Below, piece by piece: positions 55,368 through 64,000 of a stretch of 64,000 nt of DNA. Positions within the stretch are counted from its first letter, which is position 1, and each line of letters opens with the position of its first letter. The position numbers were made by a program, and so were the translations under genes. Origin of the DNA: Myxococcales bacterium. Its GTDB lineage: Bacteria > Myxococcota_A > Polyangia > Polyangiales > Polyangiaceae. The notes beneath the pieces are model-generated. The model was not told the DNA's origin, did not search any database, and worked only from the letters and a program-made list of their open reading frames with translations. The stretch lies in NCBI GenBank assembly GCA_016720545.1, contig JADKKK010000007.1, positions 124,001 to 188,000 on the forward strand, given 5' to 3'.

Positions 55368-57367
55368 GGGGGGCCACCGTACCCGAGGCGACGCCCCACG
55401 CGAAGTCCGCCGCCCGAATCTGCCGAAGGGGCGGGCCGGGCGTACAGTGAGGTGGTCGTGCTGAACGAGAAGAAAGGGCCCACCATTCGCCACGCGCGGC
55501 GCACGTCTTGGTGGTCCCAGCAGTTGCTCCCGCACACGAAGTGGCCGGCGCCGCTCGCCTCGAGCGCGGGAAGCATGGCGCGCGCCTCCCGCACGTAGAC
55601 CACCTCGTTCGAATACGAGTCGTTCCACAGCGGCGCTATCGCCTGGAGGCCGTCGGTGTAGGCGACGATCGAGCCAGGGCCGAAGTCGAGCGCGCGAATG
55701 CGCCCGCCCGTGAGCGTGGTGGGAGCGCCGTGCTCCGGCGCCACCTCGCGGTCGGGGTAGGGCACCTCGGCCATGTCCTGCACGTCCGTGGGGAGGAGGT
55801 AGCAGCGAGGCTTCTCGAGGTGCAGCGTGACCACGGCGAGGAGGCAGGCGCCCCCCGACAGCGCCGCGCCCCAGCGAGTGGCGCCCAGCGCCTCCGTCGC
55901 CGCGCCGATCGCCGCCGCCAGCAGCACGAGGAGGACGCCGTGGTAGCGCGCGAGGTGGAGGTAGTGGAGCGTATGCCAATGCGCGCCCGCCACGACGCCC
56001 GCGAAGAGGAGGAGGACCGAGCCGCGGAGGCGGTGGGCGGGGAGGCCGAGCGCCGGGGACAGCGCGAGACGCATACCGAGGAAGAGCAGCGCGACGCAGC
56101 CGAAGGGCACGAGCACGTACGCGACCGCGTAGCCGTAGTTGTAGGCGGACGCCGCCTCCCTCGCCGTGTGGGGCAAGACGAAGAACGGATAGTTGTATCG
56201 GCCGTCGCCGAGCGGCTGCGCCAGCGCGTTCTTCCACACGTCCGCGAAGGGTTCGAGTACGGCCTCGTCTTCGAAGGGCTTGCCGAGCCCGGCCCAATCG
56301 ATACCCAACGACGGCACGGAGAGGGGGATCGGGAACACCGGATTTCGGTAGTGGATCCAGTTCCGTGTGAGGGTGTGGGCGGCGAGGGCGAGCGAGCCGG
56401 TGAGGGCGAGCGCGCTCTCCGCGGCGCCCCGCGCTCGCGAGGGCCGCTCGTACGCGTAGCGGGCGGCGACCCCCGCCATGGTGAGGCCACCGGGCAGGTA
56501 CATCGTGGCCTTGGCGCCCATCGCGAGGCACATGGCGACGGCGACGAGCCAGAGGTGCGCGCGCGTGAGCTCGCGCGTCGAGGCGAAGACCCACGCCGCC
56601 ACGAGGAGCGCGAAGACGTGTGTGTCGATGTAGGTGGTGCCGAGCTGGATGAAGAACGCGGGGACGAGCAGGATCGCCGTCGCGAAGCCGACGCGCTGAT
56701 CGACGCGTGAGCTTACGCGCCCGAGCAGCGCGTAGAGCGCGGGCCCCGCGCCGAGGAACGCCAAGCTCGCGGGCAGCTCGACGACCCGGCGCCCGCCGTA
56801 GAGCGCGAAGAGCACCTGCAGCATTTCGCTGGCGCGGGGGTTCGCGTTCACGACCTCGAGCTCGACCGGGACCGACACCCAGGCGAAGCCGCGGTTCTGG
56901 ATCGTGAAGCCCACGATGGGCTCGTGGTACCAAATCGAGTCGAAGCTGCGCCACGTAGGGGCCCAGTACGCCGCGTACATCGAGAAGAGCCCGTACCCGG
57001 CGGTCGCGAGCGCGACGAGCGCGACCGGCGCGTTCTGCTTCAGCGCCTCGCGGAACACGGCGACAGGCACCGCCACGAGCTCCTTCGCGAGCGCGACGCC
57101 CTCCTTGCGGAGGCCGTTGGCCGCGAGGGTCGTCGCGGCCGTGATCACGATGATCGCCACGCCCAGCGAGGTGCGAGTGAGGGCGTTGGCGGCCCCGAGC
57201 AGGAAGATCGGGGCTACGGCGACGACGTTCGCGACGAGCGCGACCGCCACGATGCGCTCTCCGCGGCTCGGGAGGCGGAGGCGCGACACAATCGCGACCG
57301 CGACGTAGAGGATGCACGCCGAGATGGGCCACAAGAGCGCCATCGGCGGGCGGAGGGGATCAGTCAT
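55364..57367 (-). CDS. Large polytopic membrane protein, GT-C-like glycosyltransferase paralogue 1
   Basis: 667 residues from ATG 57367, which overlaps the glycosyltransferase stop by 8 bp. About 12 membrane segments. The first external loop has APTWRSFDSIWYHEPIVGF, matched in paralogue 2 (58615-60690) by the same pattern, and the C-terminal soluble domain ends with LWNDSYSNEVVYV. GT-C enzymes use lipid-linked sugar donors and have acidic residues in the first loop; D in WRSFDS may serve. Acceptor unknown. Confidence 0.72.
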   Translation of the reverse strand: MTDPLRPPMALLWPISACILYVAVAIVSRLRLPSRGERIVAVALVANVVAVAPIFLLGAANALTRTSLGVAIIVITAATTLAANGLRKEGVALAKELVAVPVAVFREALKQNAPVALVALATAGYGLFSMYAAYWAPTWRSFDSIWYHEPIVGFTIQNRGFAWVSVPVELEVVNANPRASEMLQVLFALYGGRRVVELPASLAFLGAGPALYALLGRVSSRVDQRVGFATAILLVPAFFIQLGTTYIDTHVFALLVAAWVFASTRELTRAHLWLVAVAMCLAMGAKATMYLPGGLTMAGVAARYAYERPSRARGAAESALALTGSLALAAHTLTRNWIHYRNPVFPIPLSVPSLGIDWAGLGKPFEDEAVLEPFADVWKNALAQPLGDGRYNYPFFVLPHTAREAASAYNYGYAVAYVLVPFGCVALLFLGMRLALSPALGLPAHRLRGSVLLLFAGVVAGAHWHTLHYLHLARYHGVLLVLLAAAIGAATEALGATRWGAALSGGACLLAVVTLHLEKPRCYLLPTDVQDMAEVPYPDREVAPEHGAPTTLTGGRIRALDFGPGSIVAYTDGLQAIAPLWNDSYSNEVVYVREARAMLPALEASGAGHFVCGSNCWDHQDVRRAWRMVGPFFSFSTTTSLYARPAPSADSGGGLRVGRRLGYGGPP

Positions 57368-58565
57368 CACCGCGCGCGGCACGCGCCTTGTGGCCAGCCT
57401 GGGCCGTCAGCGCGCTCCCCATGAGGAGCCCCGCCAGAATGCACTGAAAGCCCATCGCCATGAGCAAGATGCCCGCGAGCGTGAGCCGGGTGAGGCCTGG
57501 CGTGATCTCGCCGCGGTGGGTCGCCAGCCAGTGGCCGAGGACGTAGCCATCGCAGGCGAGGCCCGCGAGGAACAGCGCCGCGCCGAGCACCACGCCCTTG
57601 TCGAACGTGAGCCAGTCGACGAGGGGCGAGTGGCGCTTCGGCTCCGGCATGACCGCGTAAATCGCCACGCCCATGGACGTGGCCGAGAGGCCGAGCTGGC
57701 TCAGCGTGAGCCCCAGGATCATGAAGTGAAAATCGAACCGCACGCCGCCAAGGGTGAACGGACCGAACAGCTGACTCACCACCAGCGCGAGGCCCACGCC
57801 GAGGAGCACGAGGCCCGGCTGGGTCATGGTCTTGTTGGGGGCGTACCAAAGAAGAAGGCGCAGGTGGCGCCAGCCGTCGCGCCAGGGGCGCAGGTGCGGG
57901 GGCCTGTCGCGCTTGTCCTTGTGGAGGGTGATGGGCACCTCCACGATGTTCACGCCGGCCTTCGCGGCCTTCACGATGAGCTCCGAAGCGAACTCCATGC
58001 CCGGAGAGATGAGCCCGAGGCCGAGCACCATCTCGCGCTTCATGCACCGCATGCCGGAGTTGCAGTCGGTGATGCGCGTGTCGAACAGCCAGTTCAGAAT
58101 GCGCGTGAGCACCGGCGTGCCGAGGTGCCGGTTCAGGAAGGGCATGGCGCCCGGCATGATGGTGCCGCGGAGGCGGGTGCCCATGACGTAGTCGTGGCCC
58201 TCGCGGGCCTTGTCGATGAACCGCGGCAGCTCGGAGAAGTCGTAGGAGTCGTCGGCGTCGCCCATGAGCACGTACGCGCCCCAGGCGTTCTCGAACCCGT
58301 ACTTCACGGCGGCCCCGTACCCGGGCGTGGGGCACGCGACCACGCGCGCGCCCGCCGCCCGCGAGATCGCGATGCTGCCGTCGGTGCTGCCGTTGTCGCT
58401 GACGAGCACCTCGCCGCGGATGTCGTGCTCCTTCATCGCCCGCAGCGCCTTCTCGATGCAGAACGTGATCGTCTTCTCCTCGTTCAGGCAAGGGATGACG
58501 ACCGAGAGCTCGAGCGGCTGTTCTGGGTCTGGCGGAGTTTCCACGGCGAAAAGCGAGCGGACCAT
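57360..58565 (-). CDS. Polyprenyl-phosphate glycosyltransferase (DPM1/GtrB-like)
   Basis: 401 residues. GT-2 domain (about 18-240): SVVIPCLNEEKTI, VSDNGSTDGS, metal-binding MGDADDSYDF, VMGTRLRG, DCNSGMRCMKREM. Four membrane segments follow (about 250-390). Such proteins make polyprenyl-phosphate sugars, the donors of GT-C enzymes, so the two large membrane proteins around it are natural partners. It is followed by paralogue 1 with an 8-bp overlap and preceded by paralogue 2 at 58615, 49 bp upstream. Confidence 0.9.
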   Translation of the reverse strand: MVRSLFAVETPPDPEQPLELSVVIPCLNEEKTITFCIEKALRAMKEHDIRGEVLVSDNGSTDGSIAISRAAGARVVACPTPGYGAAVKYGFENAWGAYVLMGDADDSYDFSELPRFIDKAREGHDYVMGTRLRGTIMPGAMPFLNRHLGTPVLTRILNWLFDTRITDCNSGMRCMKREMVLGLGLISPGMEFASELIVKAAKAGVNIVEVPITLHKDKRDRPPHLRPWRDGWRHLRLLLWYAPNKTMTQPGLVLLGVGLALVVSQLFGPFTLGGVRFDFHFMILGLTLSQLGLSATSMGVAIYAVMPEPKRHSPLVDWLTFDKGVVLGAALFLAGLACDGYVLGHWLATHRGEITPGLTRLTLAGILLMAMGFQCILAGLLMGSALTAQAGHKARAARGDD

Positions 58566-58614
58566 AGTCGCGTTCGCCTGTTTCGGGAACCGAAACGTGG
58601 AAGTCGCGCCCGCC

Positions 58615-60690
58615 TCAGCGCCGCCGGTACACCACGGAGAAGCGCTCGGCCTCGAGCCACCCGACGAGCACCCACCGCGGGTTACCGGCGACCTGCCTCC
58701 CCAGCACCGTGCCCCTGCCCGCGCACACCCACTTTGCGCCGATCGCCTCGGCCTTCCCGAGGGGGTCCCGCTCGGCGCCGAGCCACGCGACGTAGTTCGA
58801 GTACTGGTTGTTCCAGAGGAGCGAGACGAAGTGCAACCCGTCGAAGCCGACCACGTCGCCCGCGTGGATCTCGGCCTCGCGCGCGAGGCCGGTGGCCTCG
58901 TGGAGGGGCGCGCCGAGGCGCTCGGCCACCTCGCGCTCGGCGGAGGGCGTGCGCCAGAGCTCCTTCATCTGGTCGGTGGTGAGCCAGTATCGGCGCGCCG
59001 CGGGGGTCCACAGCGTCATCATGATCGCGGTGAGCTGGAGCATGAGCGGCAGCCCCTCCGAGAAACGTCGGAAGCGCGCGTGCGAGCCCACCCACGCGAG
59101 CAGCCCGAACAAGAGCCCCACGAGCGCCGTGTGGTACCGGCCGATGTACACCGCGGGCGAGGCGGCGTACGCGAAGAGGACGGGCACCGCGAGCATCGCC
59201 GCGAGGCGGGTCCGCGTCGCGCGCGCGTCGTTCACCGGGCGCTTTCGGAGCCTCCAGACGAGGTCTCGGAGGAGCACGAGCGCGACGACGACGCACACCA
59301 AGAGGCCCACGGGGAGGGCGAACCAGCTTACGCCGGGGCCGTAGTCGGCGATCTGCCAGGAGTGATCGCCCCAGGTGTTGGACCACGGGGGCGCGATGAT
59401 CTTCTCGTACAGATCGCTGGCGTCGACGTTCGCGTTGACGCGCTGGGTCGTGGGCAGGTCCGGGTCGAACAAGACCGCCATGCCCTTCCAGTGAATCCCG
59501 AGGGAGGGCACGTCGACCGAGAGGTCGGGCCACACCGGGTTCCTGAAATAGATGTAGTTGCGCAGGTGCGTCTCGCACACCATGCCAATGAGCAGCGTGC
59601 TGCCGAGGGCGATCGTGCCCGCCGTGGCCTTGCCGCCGAGCTCGCGGCGATTGGCGATGAGCCTCGCGAGGAAGAGCAGGGCGAGGAAGAAGCCGGGAAT
59701 GAGCAGGAAGGTCTTCGCGCCCACCGCCATCGTGAGCGCGACGATCGCGAGCCACGCGGTGCGGAGGGTCAGCCGCTCCTCGGTCGCGTAGAACGCCGCC
59801 GCCACGAAGAGCGCCGCCGCGTGGGGGTCGACCATGGTGCTCTGGAGGAGGCGCGCGTTGCCCGGGACGAGCAGGAACGCGATGGACCATGCGATCGCGG
59901 TCACGCGGTCACGCGTGTAGCGGCGAGTGAGCAGGTAGACCGAGCCCACGAGGATGGGCGAGTAGAAGAGGTTCGACGCCTCGACCATCGGCCTCCCCGC
60001 CCACATGGCGAACCAGAGCTGGGACATCTCACCGAGGCGCTGATACCCGTTTATCTTCTGGAGGTACTCGGGCAGCGGGACGATGGAAAACCCGTGGTTT
60101 TGTAGGGTAAACCCCACCATCGACTCGTGGTACCAGGGGCCGTCCCAGTCGCGCCACGTGGGCGCGTGGACGACGGCGATCGCGGTCCACACGAGAAACC
60201 ACACGGCGAACGCGAACCCGATCGAGGTGAAGCTGGCCGTGCGGACCGTGGCCCAGGCCGCCCGGAGCGGCAGGAGCAGGCAGTCGAGCCACGCGCGCGC
60301 GAGCGCCTTCGGCCGCAGGCCGCGGTGATACGCGAACCCCAGCAGCCCGACCGAGAGCACCACGACCGTCCGGCCGAGCGTCGCCCGGGTGAGCACGTTC
60401 GCGAGGCCGAGCACGTACACGGGCCCCACCAGCAGGGCGTTCAGCACGACCATCGTCGCGACCAGGCGCTCGGCCGGGCTCTGCGCGGGCGCGTCGGTCT
60501 CCGCGGGCTCAGGCTCAGCAGGCGCAGCGAGCGCGGCAGGCTCGGGCGGCTCAGCCTCGGCCGCCGCGGCCTCGTCGTCCTCGCCGACCGCGGTGCCCTT
60601 CAGGACACGCGTCGCCGTCGCGAGCGAGGCCGCGAAGGCGAGCGTCGTCAGCAGGGCGAGCAGGACCATTCGGCGCGCAAGGTACCCCAC
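58615..60690 (-). CDS. Large polytopic membrane protein, GT-C-like glycosyltransferase paralogue 2
   Basis: 691 residues from GTG 60690, with GGAGA just before it; ATG 60669 is possible. One membrane span, an acidic Ala/Glu/Pro loop (about 30-72), then about 11 further spans. Shared motifs with paralogue 1: APTWRDWDGPWYHESMVGF, NYIYFRNPVWP, SLGIHWKG and LWNNQYSNYVAW. Here the first loop has WDGP with an acidic pair (RDWDG), as expected for GT-C catalysis. The two paralogues flank the polyprenyl-phosphate transferase. Confidence 0.72.
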   Translation of the reverse strand: MGYLARRMVLLALLTTLAFAASLATATRVLKGTAVGEDDEAAAAEAEPPEPAALAAPAEPEPAETDAPAQSPAERLVATMVVLNALLVGPVYVLGLANVLTRATLGRTVVVLSVGLLGFAYHRGLRPKALARAWLDCLLLPLRAAWATVRTASFTSIGFAFAVWFLVWTAIAVVHAPTWRDWDGPWYHESMVGFTLQNHGFSIVPLPEYLQKINGYQRLGEMSQLWFAMWAGRPMVEASNLFYSPILVGSVYLLTRRYTRDRVTAIAWSIAFLLVPGNARLLQSTMVDPHAAALFVAAAFYATEERLTLRTAWLAIVALTMAVGAKTFLLIPGFFLALLFLARLIANRRELGGKATAGTIALGSTLLIGMVCETHLRNYIYFRNPVWPDLSVDVPSLGIHWKGMAVLFDPDLPTTQRVNANVDASDLYEKIIAPPWSNTWGDHSWQIADYGPGVSWFALPVGLLVCVVVALVLLRDLVWRLRKRPVNDARATRTRLAAMLAVPVLFAYAASPAVYIGRYHTALVGLLFGLLAWVGSHARFRRFSEGLPLMLQLTAIMMTLWTPAARRYWLTTDQMKELWRTPSAEREVAERLGAPLHEATGLAREAEIHAGDVVGFDGLHFVSLLWNNQYSNYVAWLGAERDPLGKAEAIGAKWVCAGRGTVLGRQVAGNPRWVLVGWLEAERFSVVYRRR

Positions 60691-60745
60691 TCTCCGTCGC
60701 GGTGGAACGCCGCGCGCGGCGCGGGCCGTGCTATGAGGGCCACCG

Positions 60746-61321
60746 ATGAACCCCTATCGGCGACGCATCCTGGACGAGATCGTCCCCTGGTGTCGGCTGT
60801 TCGCGCCGGTCGATCGGTGGCTCGACTTCGGCTCGGGCGACGGCTTCTTCGCCCAGCAGATCGCGGCGAAGGGGCTGGCGCGCGAGGTGGTGCCCGTCGA
60901 CGTGCTCCGCCGCGAGCGCGTGCTCATCGAGCCGGTCATGTACGACGGAGTCACGCTGCCATTCGAGGACCGCTCATTCGACGTGTCCTCGGCCTTCGAC
61001 GTGCTGCACCACACGCCGGATCCGGAGGCCAGCCTGCAAGAGATCTTGCGGTGCACCTCGCGCTTCTTCCTGATAAAAGATCATACCTATCGCACGAAGC
61101 TCGGGTGGCTCGCGCTCGGCGTCCTCGACGAGATCGGCAACCGCAAGTTCGGCGTGCCCAGCAACTACCACTACCAGCGGCGGTTCACGTGGGACCGGGT
61201 GCTCGAGCGAGCCGGCTTCGCGCGGCGCATCCACCTCCACCCCATGGCCGTCAACCGCGGCCCCGTGGGGCTCGCCACGAACGGTCTCCAGTTCCTCTCG
61301 CTATGGGAGCGCGCGTCCTGA
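60746..61321 (+). CDS. SAM-dependent methyltransferase, small
   Basis: 191 residues. Class I motif I WLDFGSGDGFFAQ (about 25-37), then VVPVDVLRRE, AFDVLHHTPDP and FFLIKDH. It is divergent from paralogue 2 and overlaps the next methyltransferase by 1 base. Probably modifies a glycan or lipid in the envelope cluster, but the substrate is unknown. Confidence 0.85.
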   Translation: MNPYRRRILDEIVPWCRLFAPVDRWLDFGSGDGFFAQQIAAKGLAREVVPVDVLRRERVLIEPVMYDGVTLPFEDRSFDVSSAFDVLHHTPDPEASLQEILRCTSRFFLIKDHTYRTKLGWLALGVLDEIGNRKFGVPSNYHYQRRFTWDRVLERAGFARRIHLHPMAVNRGPVGLATNGLQFLSLWERAS

Positions 61322-62019
61322 TGGACGAGGGCGCTGCGCGGCTCGATCCGCCGCTCTGGGACCACCAGCGGCACGTGCTCCGGGCGCTCGCGCGCTCGAT
61401 CCGCGAGCACCTTCCGCGGCTCCGCCTCGCGCCGGGCGCGCGCGTGGTCGACCTCGGCTGCGGCGACAAGCCGTACGCGTCGCTCTTCACCGCCGCGGGA
61501 GCTGCGTACGTGGGCTGCGATCTCGGCGGCGACGCCGACGTGATCCTCACGCCCGGCGAGCCCGTCCCGCTGCCGGACGCCTCGGCCGACGCCGTGGTCT
61601 CCTTCCAGGTGCTCGAGCACGTGTGGGACGTGGACACCTACCTCGCCGAGGCGCGGCGCCTCCTGAAGCCGGGCGGCAGGCTCCTGCTGTCGACCCACGG
61701 CACCTGGCTCTACCACCCTCACCCCACCGACTTTCACCGGTGGACGCGCGAGGGGCTCGAGCGCCAGCTCGCGTCGTCGGGCTTCGTCGTCGAGCACACC
61801 GACTCGCTCGTGGGGCCGCTCGCTTGGACGACCCAGTTTCGCCTCCTCGGCCTGCGGCACGCCCTCGCGGCCGTGCCCCTCGTGGGGCGCGCCCTCGTGC
61901 CGGCCCTGGCGACGGCGATGAACGTGCGCATGACGCTCGAGGACGCCATCACGCCTCGGGCGATCTTGCGCGACAACGCGGCCGTGTACCTGGTCGTTGC
62001 CCGGCCCGGCGCGGCCTAG
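61321..62019 (+). CDS. SAM-dependent methyltransferase
   Basis: 232 residues from ATG 61321 (ATG 61303 also in frame). Motif I VVDLGCGDKPYASLF, acidic YVGCDLGG, then SFQVLEHVWDVD and LKPGGRLLLSTHGTW. The HPTDFHRWTREGLERQL segment is typical of glycan-cluster methyltransferases. Overlaps the previous gene by one base. Confidence 0.88.
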   Translation: MDEGAARLDPPLWDHQRHVLRALARSIREHLPRLRLAPGARVVDLGCGDKPYASLFTAAGAAYVGCDLGGDADVILTPGEPVPLPDASADAVVSFQVLEHVWDVDTYLAEARRLLKPGGRLLLSTHGTWLYHPHPTDFHRWTREGLERQLASSGFVVEHTDSLVGPLAWTTQFRLLGLRHALAAVPLVGRALVPALATAMNVRMTLEDAITPRAILRDNAAVYLVVARPGAA

Positions 62020-62126
62020 GCGCGCTCCGTGCACACGGGAGCGCGAAGAGAGCGTGAGCGGCGCGAGAAGCGTGAGAAGCGTGAGAGCGGCGTGAAGGCG
62101 CGAGCCACGGAGAACGGAGCAGCCCG

Positions 62127-62936
62127 ATGAGCACGAGTGGAACGCGAGCCCCCCGCAGTGTGATGAGCCGCCTCTTGCCGCGCAAGGCGAGCGACTGGGT
62201 CCGTCAGGCCGTCGAGCAGGTCACCTATCCGCCAGATTTCCGCCCCGCCGACATCGCCCTCTGCGAGGCCGTCGCCGACTTCACCATGACGAGCCCCGAG
62301 CGCATCCTCGCGCTCCACGACGCCGTCCGTTACCTCGTGCAGAACGGCATCGAGGGCGACGTCGTCGAGTGCGGGGTGTGGCGAGGCGGGAGCATGATGG
62401 TCGTCGCGAAGACCCTGCTCGCCTTGGGCGACGCTCGCGATCTCTACCTGTGCGACACGTTCGAGGGCATGAGCCCCCCCACCGAGCACGACCGCGCCTT
62501 CGACTCGCGCACCGCGGAGGAGATGCTCGAGAAGACCAGCCGCGAGGCGGGGCGCTCCGCGTGGTGCATCGCGGGGGAGGACGACGTCCGCCAGAACGTC
62601 TTCAGCACCGGGTACCCCTCTCGCCGTGTGCACTTCGTGCGCGGCAAGGTCGAGGACACCCTCCCCGAAGCCGCTCCGGAGCGCATCGCGCTGCTCCGCC
62701 TCGACACCGACTGGTACGAGTCGACCAAGCACGAGCTCGAGGTGCTCTACCCGCGCCTCGTCGAGGGCGGCGTGCTGATCCTCGACGACTACGGCTACTG
62801 GCAGGGCGCCCGCAAGGCCGTCGATGAGTACTTCGCGGGCCCGGAGTTCGGCACGAACCGTCCGCTCCTCCACCGCATCGATCTCACGGGCCGCATGGTC
62901 GTCAAGCGCACCCACGAGGCGCCGATCGGTTTTTGA
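62127..62936 (+). CDS. TylF/MycF-type sugar O-methyltransferase
   Basis: 269 residues. Signature VVECGVWRGGSMM, LYLCDTFEGMSPP, LLRLDTDWYESTKHELEVLYP and GGVLILDDYGYWQG, with metal-binding aspartates as in macrolide-sugar methyltransferases. Third methyltransferase of the glycan locus; probably methylates a sugar hydroxyl. The 107-bp gap before it holds short GAGAAGCGT repeats. Confidence 0.9.
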   Translation: MSTSGTRAPRSVMSRLLPRKASDWVRQAVEQVTYPPDFRPADIALCEAVADFTMTSPERILALHDAVRYLVQNGIEGDVVECGVWRGGSMMVVAKTLLALGDARDLYLCDTFEGMSPPTEHDRAFDSRTAEEMLEKTSREAGRSAWCIAGEDDVRQNVFSTGYPSRRVHFVRGKVEDTLPEAAPERIALLRLDTDWYESTKHELEVLYPRLVEGGVLILDDYGYWQGARKAVDEYFAGPEFGTNRPLLHRIDLTGRMVVKRTHEAPIGF

Positions 62937-62965
62937 TTGACACCCCCGGCTGCAGGCGGTATCCA
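62937..62965 (+). promoter_or_regulatory. Consensus sigma-70 promoter for tRNA-Lys
   Basis: TTGACA (62937-62942), 17-bp spacer, TATCCA (62960-62965), 12 bases before the tRNA. It begins directly after the TylF stop codon. Confidence 0.75.
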
Positions 62966-62977
62966 CCCGGCCCTCTC

Positions 62978-63050
62978 GGGCGAATAGCTCAATTGGTAGA
63001 GCAGTGGACTCTTAATCCATTGGCTGACGGTTCAAGTCCGTCTTCGCCCA
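62978..63050 (+). tRNA. tRNA-Lys (anticodon CTT)
   Basis: Perfect 7-bp acceptor stem (GGGCGAA with TTCGCCC), D stem GCTC/GAGC, anticodon stem GTGGA/TCCAT with loop CTCTTAA and anticodon CTT at 63011-63013, T stem GACGG/CCGTC around TTCAAGT. Discriminator A at 63050; the CCA end is not encoded. Confidence 0.97.
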
Positions 63051-63055
63051 CTCTT

Positions 63056-63089
63056 AGGAGCTCAGCCTCGGCTGGGCTCCTCTTTTTTT
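63056..63089 (+). terminator. Rho-independent terminator after tRNA-Lys
   Basis: A 12-bp stem (AGGAGCTCAGCC with GGCTGGGCTCCT, one G.T pair) around a TCG loop, followed by C and seven T. Confidence 0.92.
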
Positions 63090-63161
63090 GCGCGCACTAT
63101 TTCTAACCCGCGGCGCCACGCTGGCCCGGCCGGCGCGACCGCCGGTGGTACGCTGAACGCG

Positions 63162-64000
63162 ATGGCGAGCATCCTGGTCACGGGAGGCGCGGGCTACATC
63201 GGCTCGCACATGGTCAAGACCCTGATCGCGGCGGGCAGGGAGGTCGTCGTCCTCGACGATCTCTCGAGCGGCCACGAAGACGCCGTGCACCCGAAGGCCC
63301 GCTTCGTGCACGGCGACATCCGCGATCGCGCGAAGGTCGCGGCGCTGGTGAAGGAGCACCGGGTCACGGGCGTGGTCCACTTCGCCGCGAAGATCCAGGT
63401 CGGCGAGTCGATGGTGAAGCCGCGCGTGTACTTCCAGGACAACCTGGTGGCCACGCTCGCGCTCCTCGAGACCCTGCTCGACGAGCGCGTGGGCGCGTTC
63501 ATCCTGTCGTCCACGGCGGCGGTGTACGGCGATCCCGAGTACACGCCGATCGACGAGGCGCACCCGAAGCGCCCCGTGAACACCTACGGGGAGTCGAAGC
63601 TCTTCATCGAGCACGCGCTGCGCCGCTACCACGACGCCTACGGGCTGAAGTACGCCGCGCTGCGCTACTTCAACGCGTCGGGCGCCGATCCGGCCGCGGG
63701 CCTGGGTGAGCGCCACGATCCCGAGACGCACCTCATCCCGCTCGTGCTCGACGCGGCGGCCGGGCTCCGCAAGGACATCGGGGTCTTCGGCGACGACTGG
63801 GAGACGCGCGACGGCACCTGCGAGCGCGACTACATCCACGTGCTCGACCTCGCCGACGCGCACCTCGCGGCCTTGGGCCACCTGGAGTCCGGCGGTGGCT
63901 CGGGGGCTTACAACCTCGGCACCGGGCGCGGCACGACGGTGAACGAGATCATCGCCTCGGTCGAGCGCGTCTCCGGGCGGCCCGTGCCTGTCGTGGTGCG
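63162..64000 (+). CDS. galE: UDP-glucose 4-epimerase (3' end outside window)
   Basis: The visible 279 residues cover most of GalE. NAD motif TGGAGYIGSHM (7-17), VVHFAAKIQVGES, SSTAAVYG, catalytic NTYGESK (Y and K of YxxxK), LRYFNASGADP and RDYIHVLDLADAH. It interconverts UDP-glucose and UDP-galactose, supplying sugars for the envelope glycan genes upstream. A TACGCT hexamer lies 7 bases before ATG 63162. Confidence 0.95.
   Translation, partial: MASILVTGGAGYIGSHMVKTLIAAGREVVVLDDLSSGHEDAVHPKARFVHGDIRDRAKVAALVKEHRVTGVVHFAAKIQVGESMVKPRVYFQDNLVATLALLETLLDERVGAFILSSTAAVYGDPEYTPIDEAHPKRPVNTYGESKLFIEHALRRYHDAYGLKYAALRYFNASGADPAAGLGERHDPETHLIPLVLDAAAGLRKDIGVFGDDWETRDGTCERDYIHVLDLADAHLAALGHLESGGGSGAYNLGTGRGTTVNEIIASVERVSGRPVPVVV

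Overview
The window is GC-rich bacterial chromosome. It uses many GTG and some TTG starts and many 4-bp ATGA/GTGA stop-start overlaps. It carries Pro/Ala-rich lipoproteins, Hanks-type Ser/Thr kinases (one fused to response-regulator and AAA+ domains), an ECF sigma factor, and a secreted protease with a Cys/membrane-segment/Arg tail like MYXO-CTERM signals. Together these suggest a member of Myxococcota, probably a Polyangia-type soil myxobacterium. No species can be named from sequence alone. There is no phage, IS element or CRISPR array; this is mostly core and lineage-specific chromosome.

Layout. 1-1598: the 3' part of a bacterial GRAS-type gene with a TerB-like tail, apparently frameshifted, running into about 206 bp of almost pure G (probably a sequencing or assembly artefact). 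1615-6266 (-): a putative ECF sigma/membrane-partner pair, an exported protein, an M61-like peptidase and a small conserved protein. 6491-9285 (+): multifunctional fatty-acid oxidation protein FadJ and a CBS-domain protein. 9302-11781 (-): a metzincin lipoprotein and a glycosyltransferase. 11909-16653 (+): phosphate operon phoB-phoR-pstC-pstA-pstB, tightly overlapped but without pstS; phoU lies 5 kb further on (21618-22403) beyond a TPR-like membrane protein, three lipoproteins and a phosphodiesterase. 22521-24324: a repeat-derived small ORF, a polytopic membrane protein and an unknown protein. 24407-30028 (-): arginine operon argC-argJB(fused)-argH-argF. 30148-33013 (-): a small membrane protein, a SUMF1-fold protein and an MFS transporter. 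33239-39257 (+): a 1481-residue membrane protein and a Ser/Thr kinase, convergent with a kinase-REC-AAA+ fusion (39395-41596). 41629-47828 (-): exported proteins, then trypsin-fold protease/Tat substrate-binding protein/TlyA, and MqnD. 48018-51003 (+): FAH-family hydrolase, a second SUMF1-fold protein, CinA. 51007-53111 (-): a zinc protease-like lipoprotein and Rpe. 53238-54249 (+): acetyltransferase and a cyclic-nucleotide-binding protein. 54264-62936: a cell-surface glycan locus (SGNH protein, two large GT-C-like membrane paralogues, a dolichyl-phosphate-mannose-synthase-like glycosyltransferase, three methyltransferases). 62937-64000: tRNA-Lys(CTT) with its own promoter and terminator, then galE running off the window.

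How genes work together. PhoR/PhoB should sense and transmit phosphate status, with PstCAB and PhoU as transporter and signalling partners. The arginine genes cover most of the path from N-acetylglutamate to arginine; argA/argD/argG are not here. The surface-glycan genes plus galE probably supply and assemble an envelope polysaccharide. Several exported hydrolases (M61-like, metzincin, HELVH lipoprotein, trypsin-fold) fit a predatory or scavenging lifestyle, but that is inference.

The most unusual items are the ArgJ-ArgB fusion, the kinase-REC-degenerate AAA+ protein, a tandem repeat that carries start codons ahead of a membrane-protein gene, and a recurrent placement of -10-like hexamers 6-7 bases before start codons that suggests leaderless transcripts.
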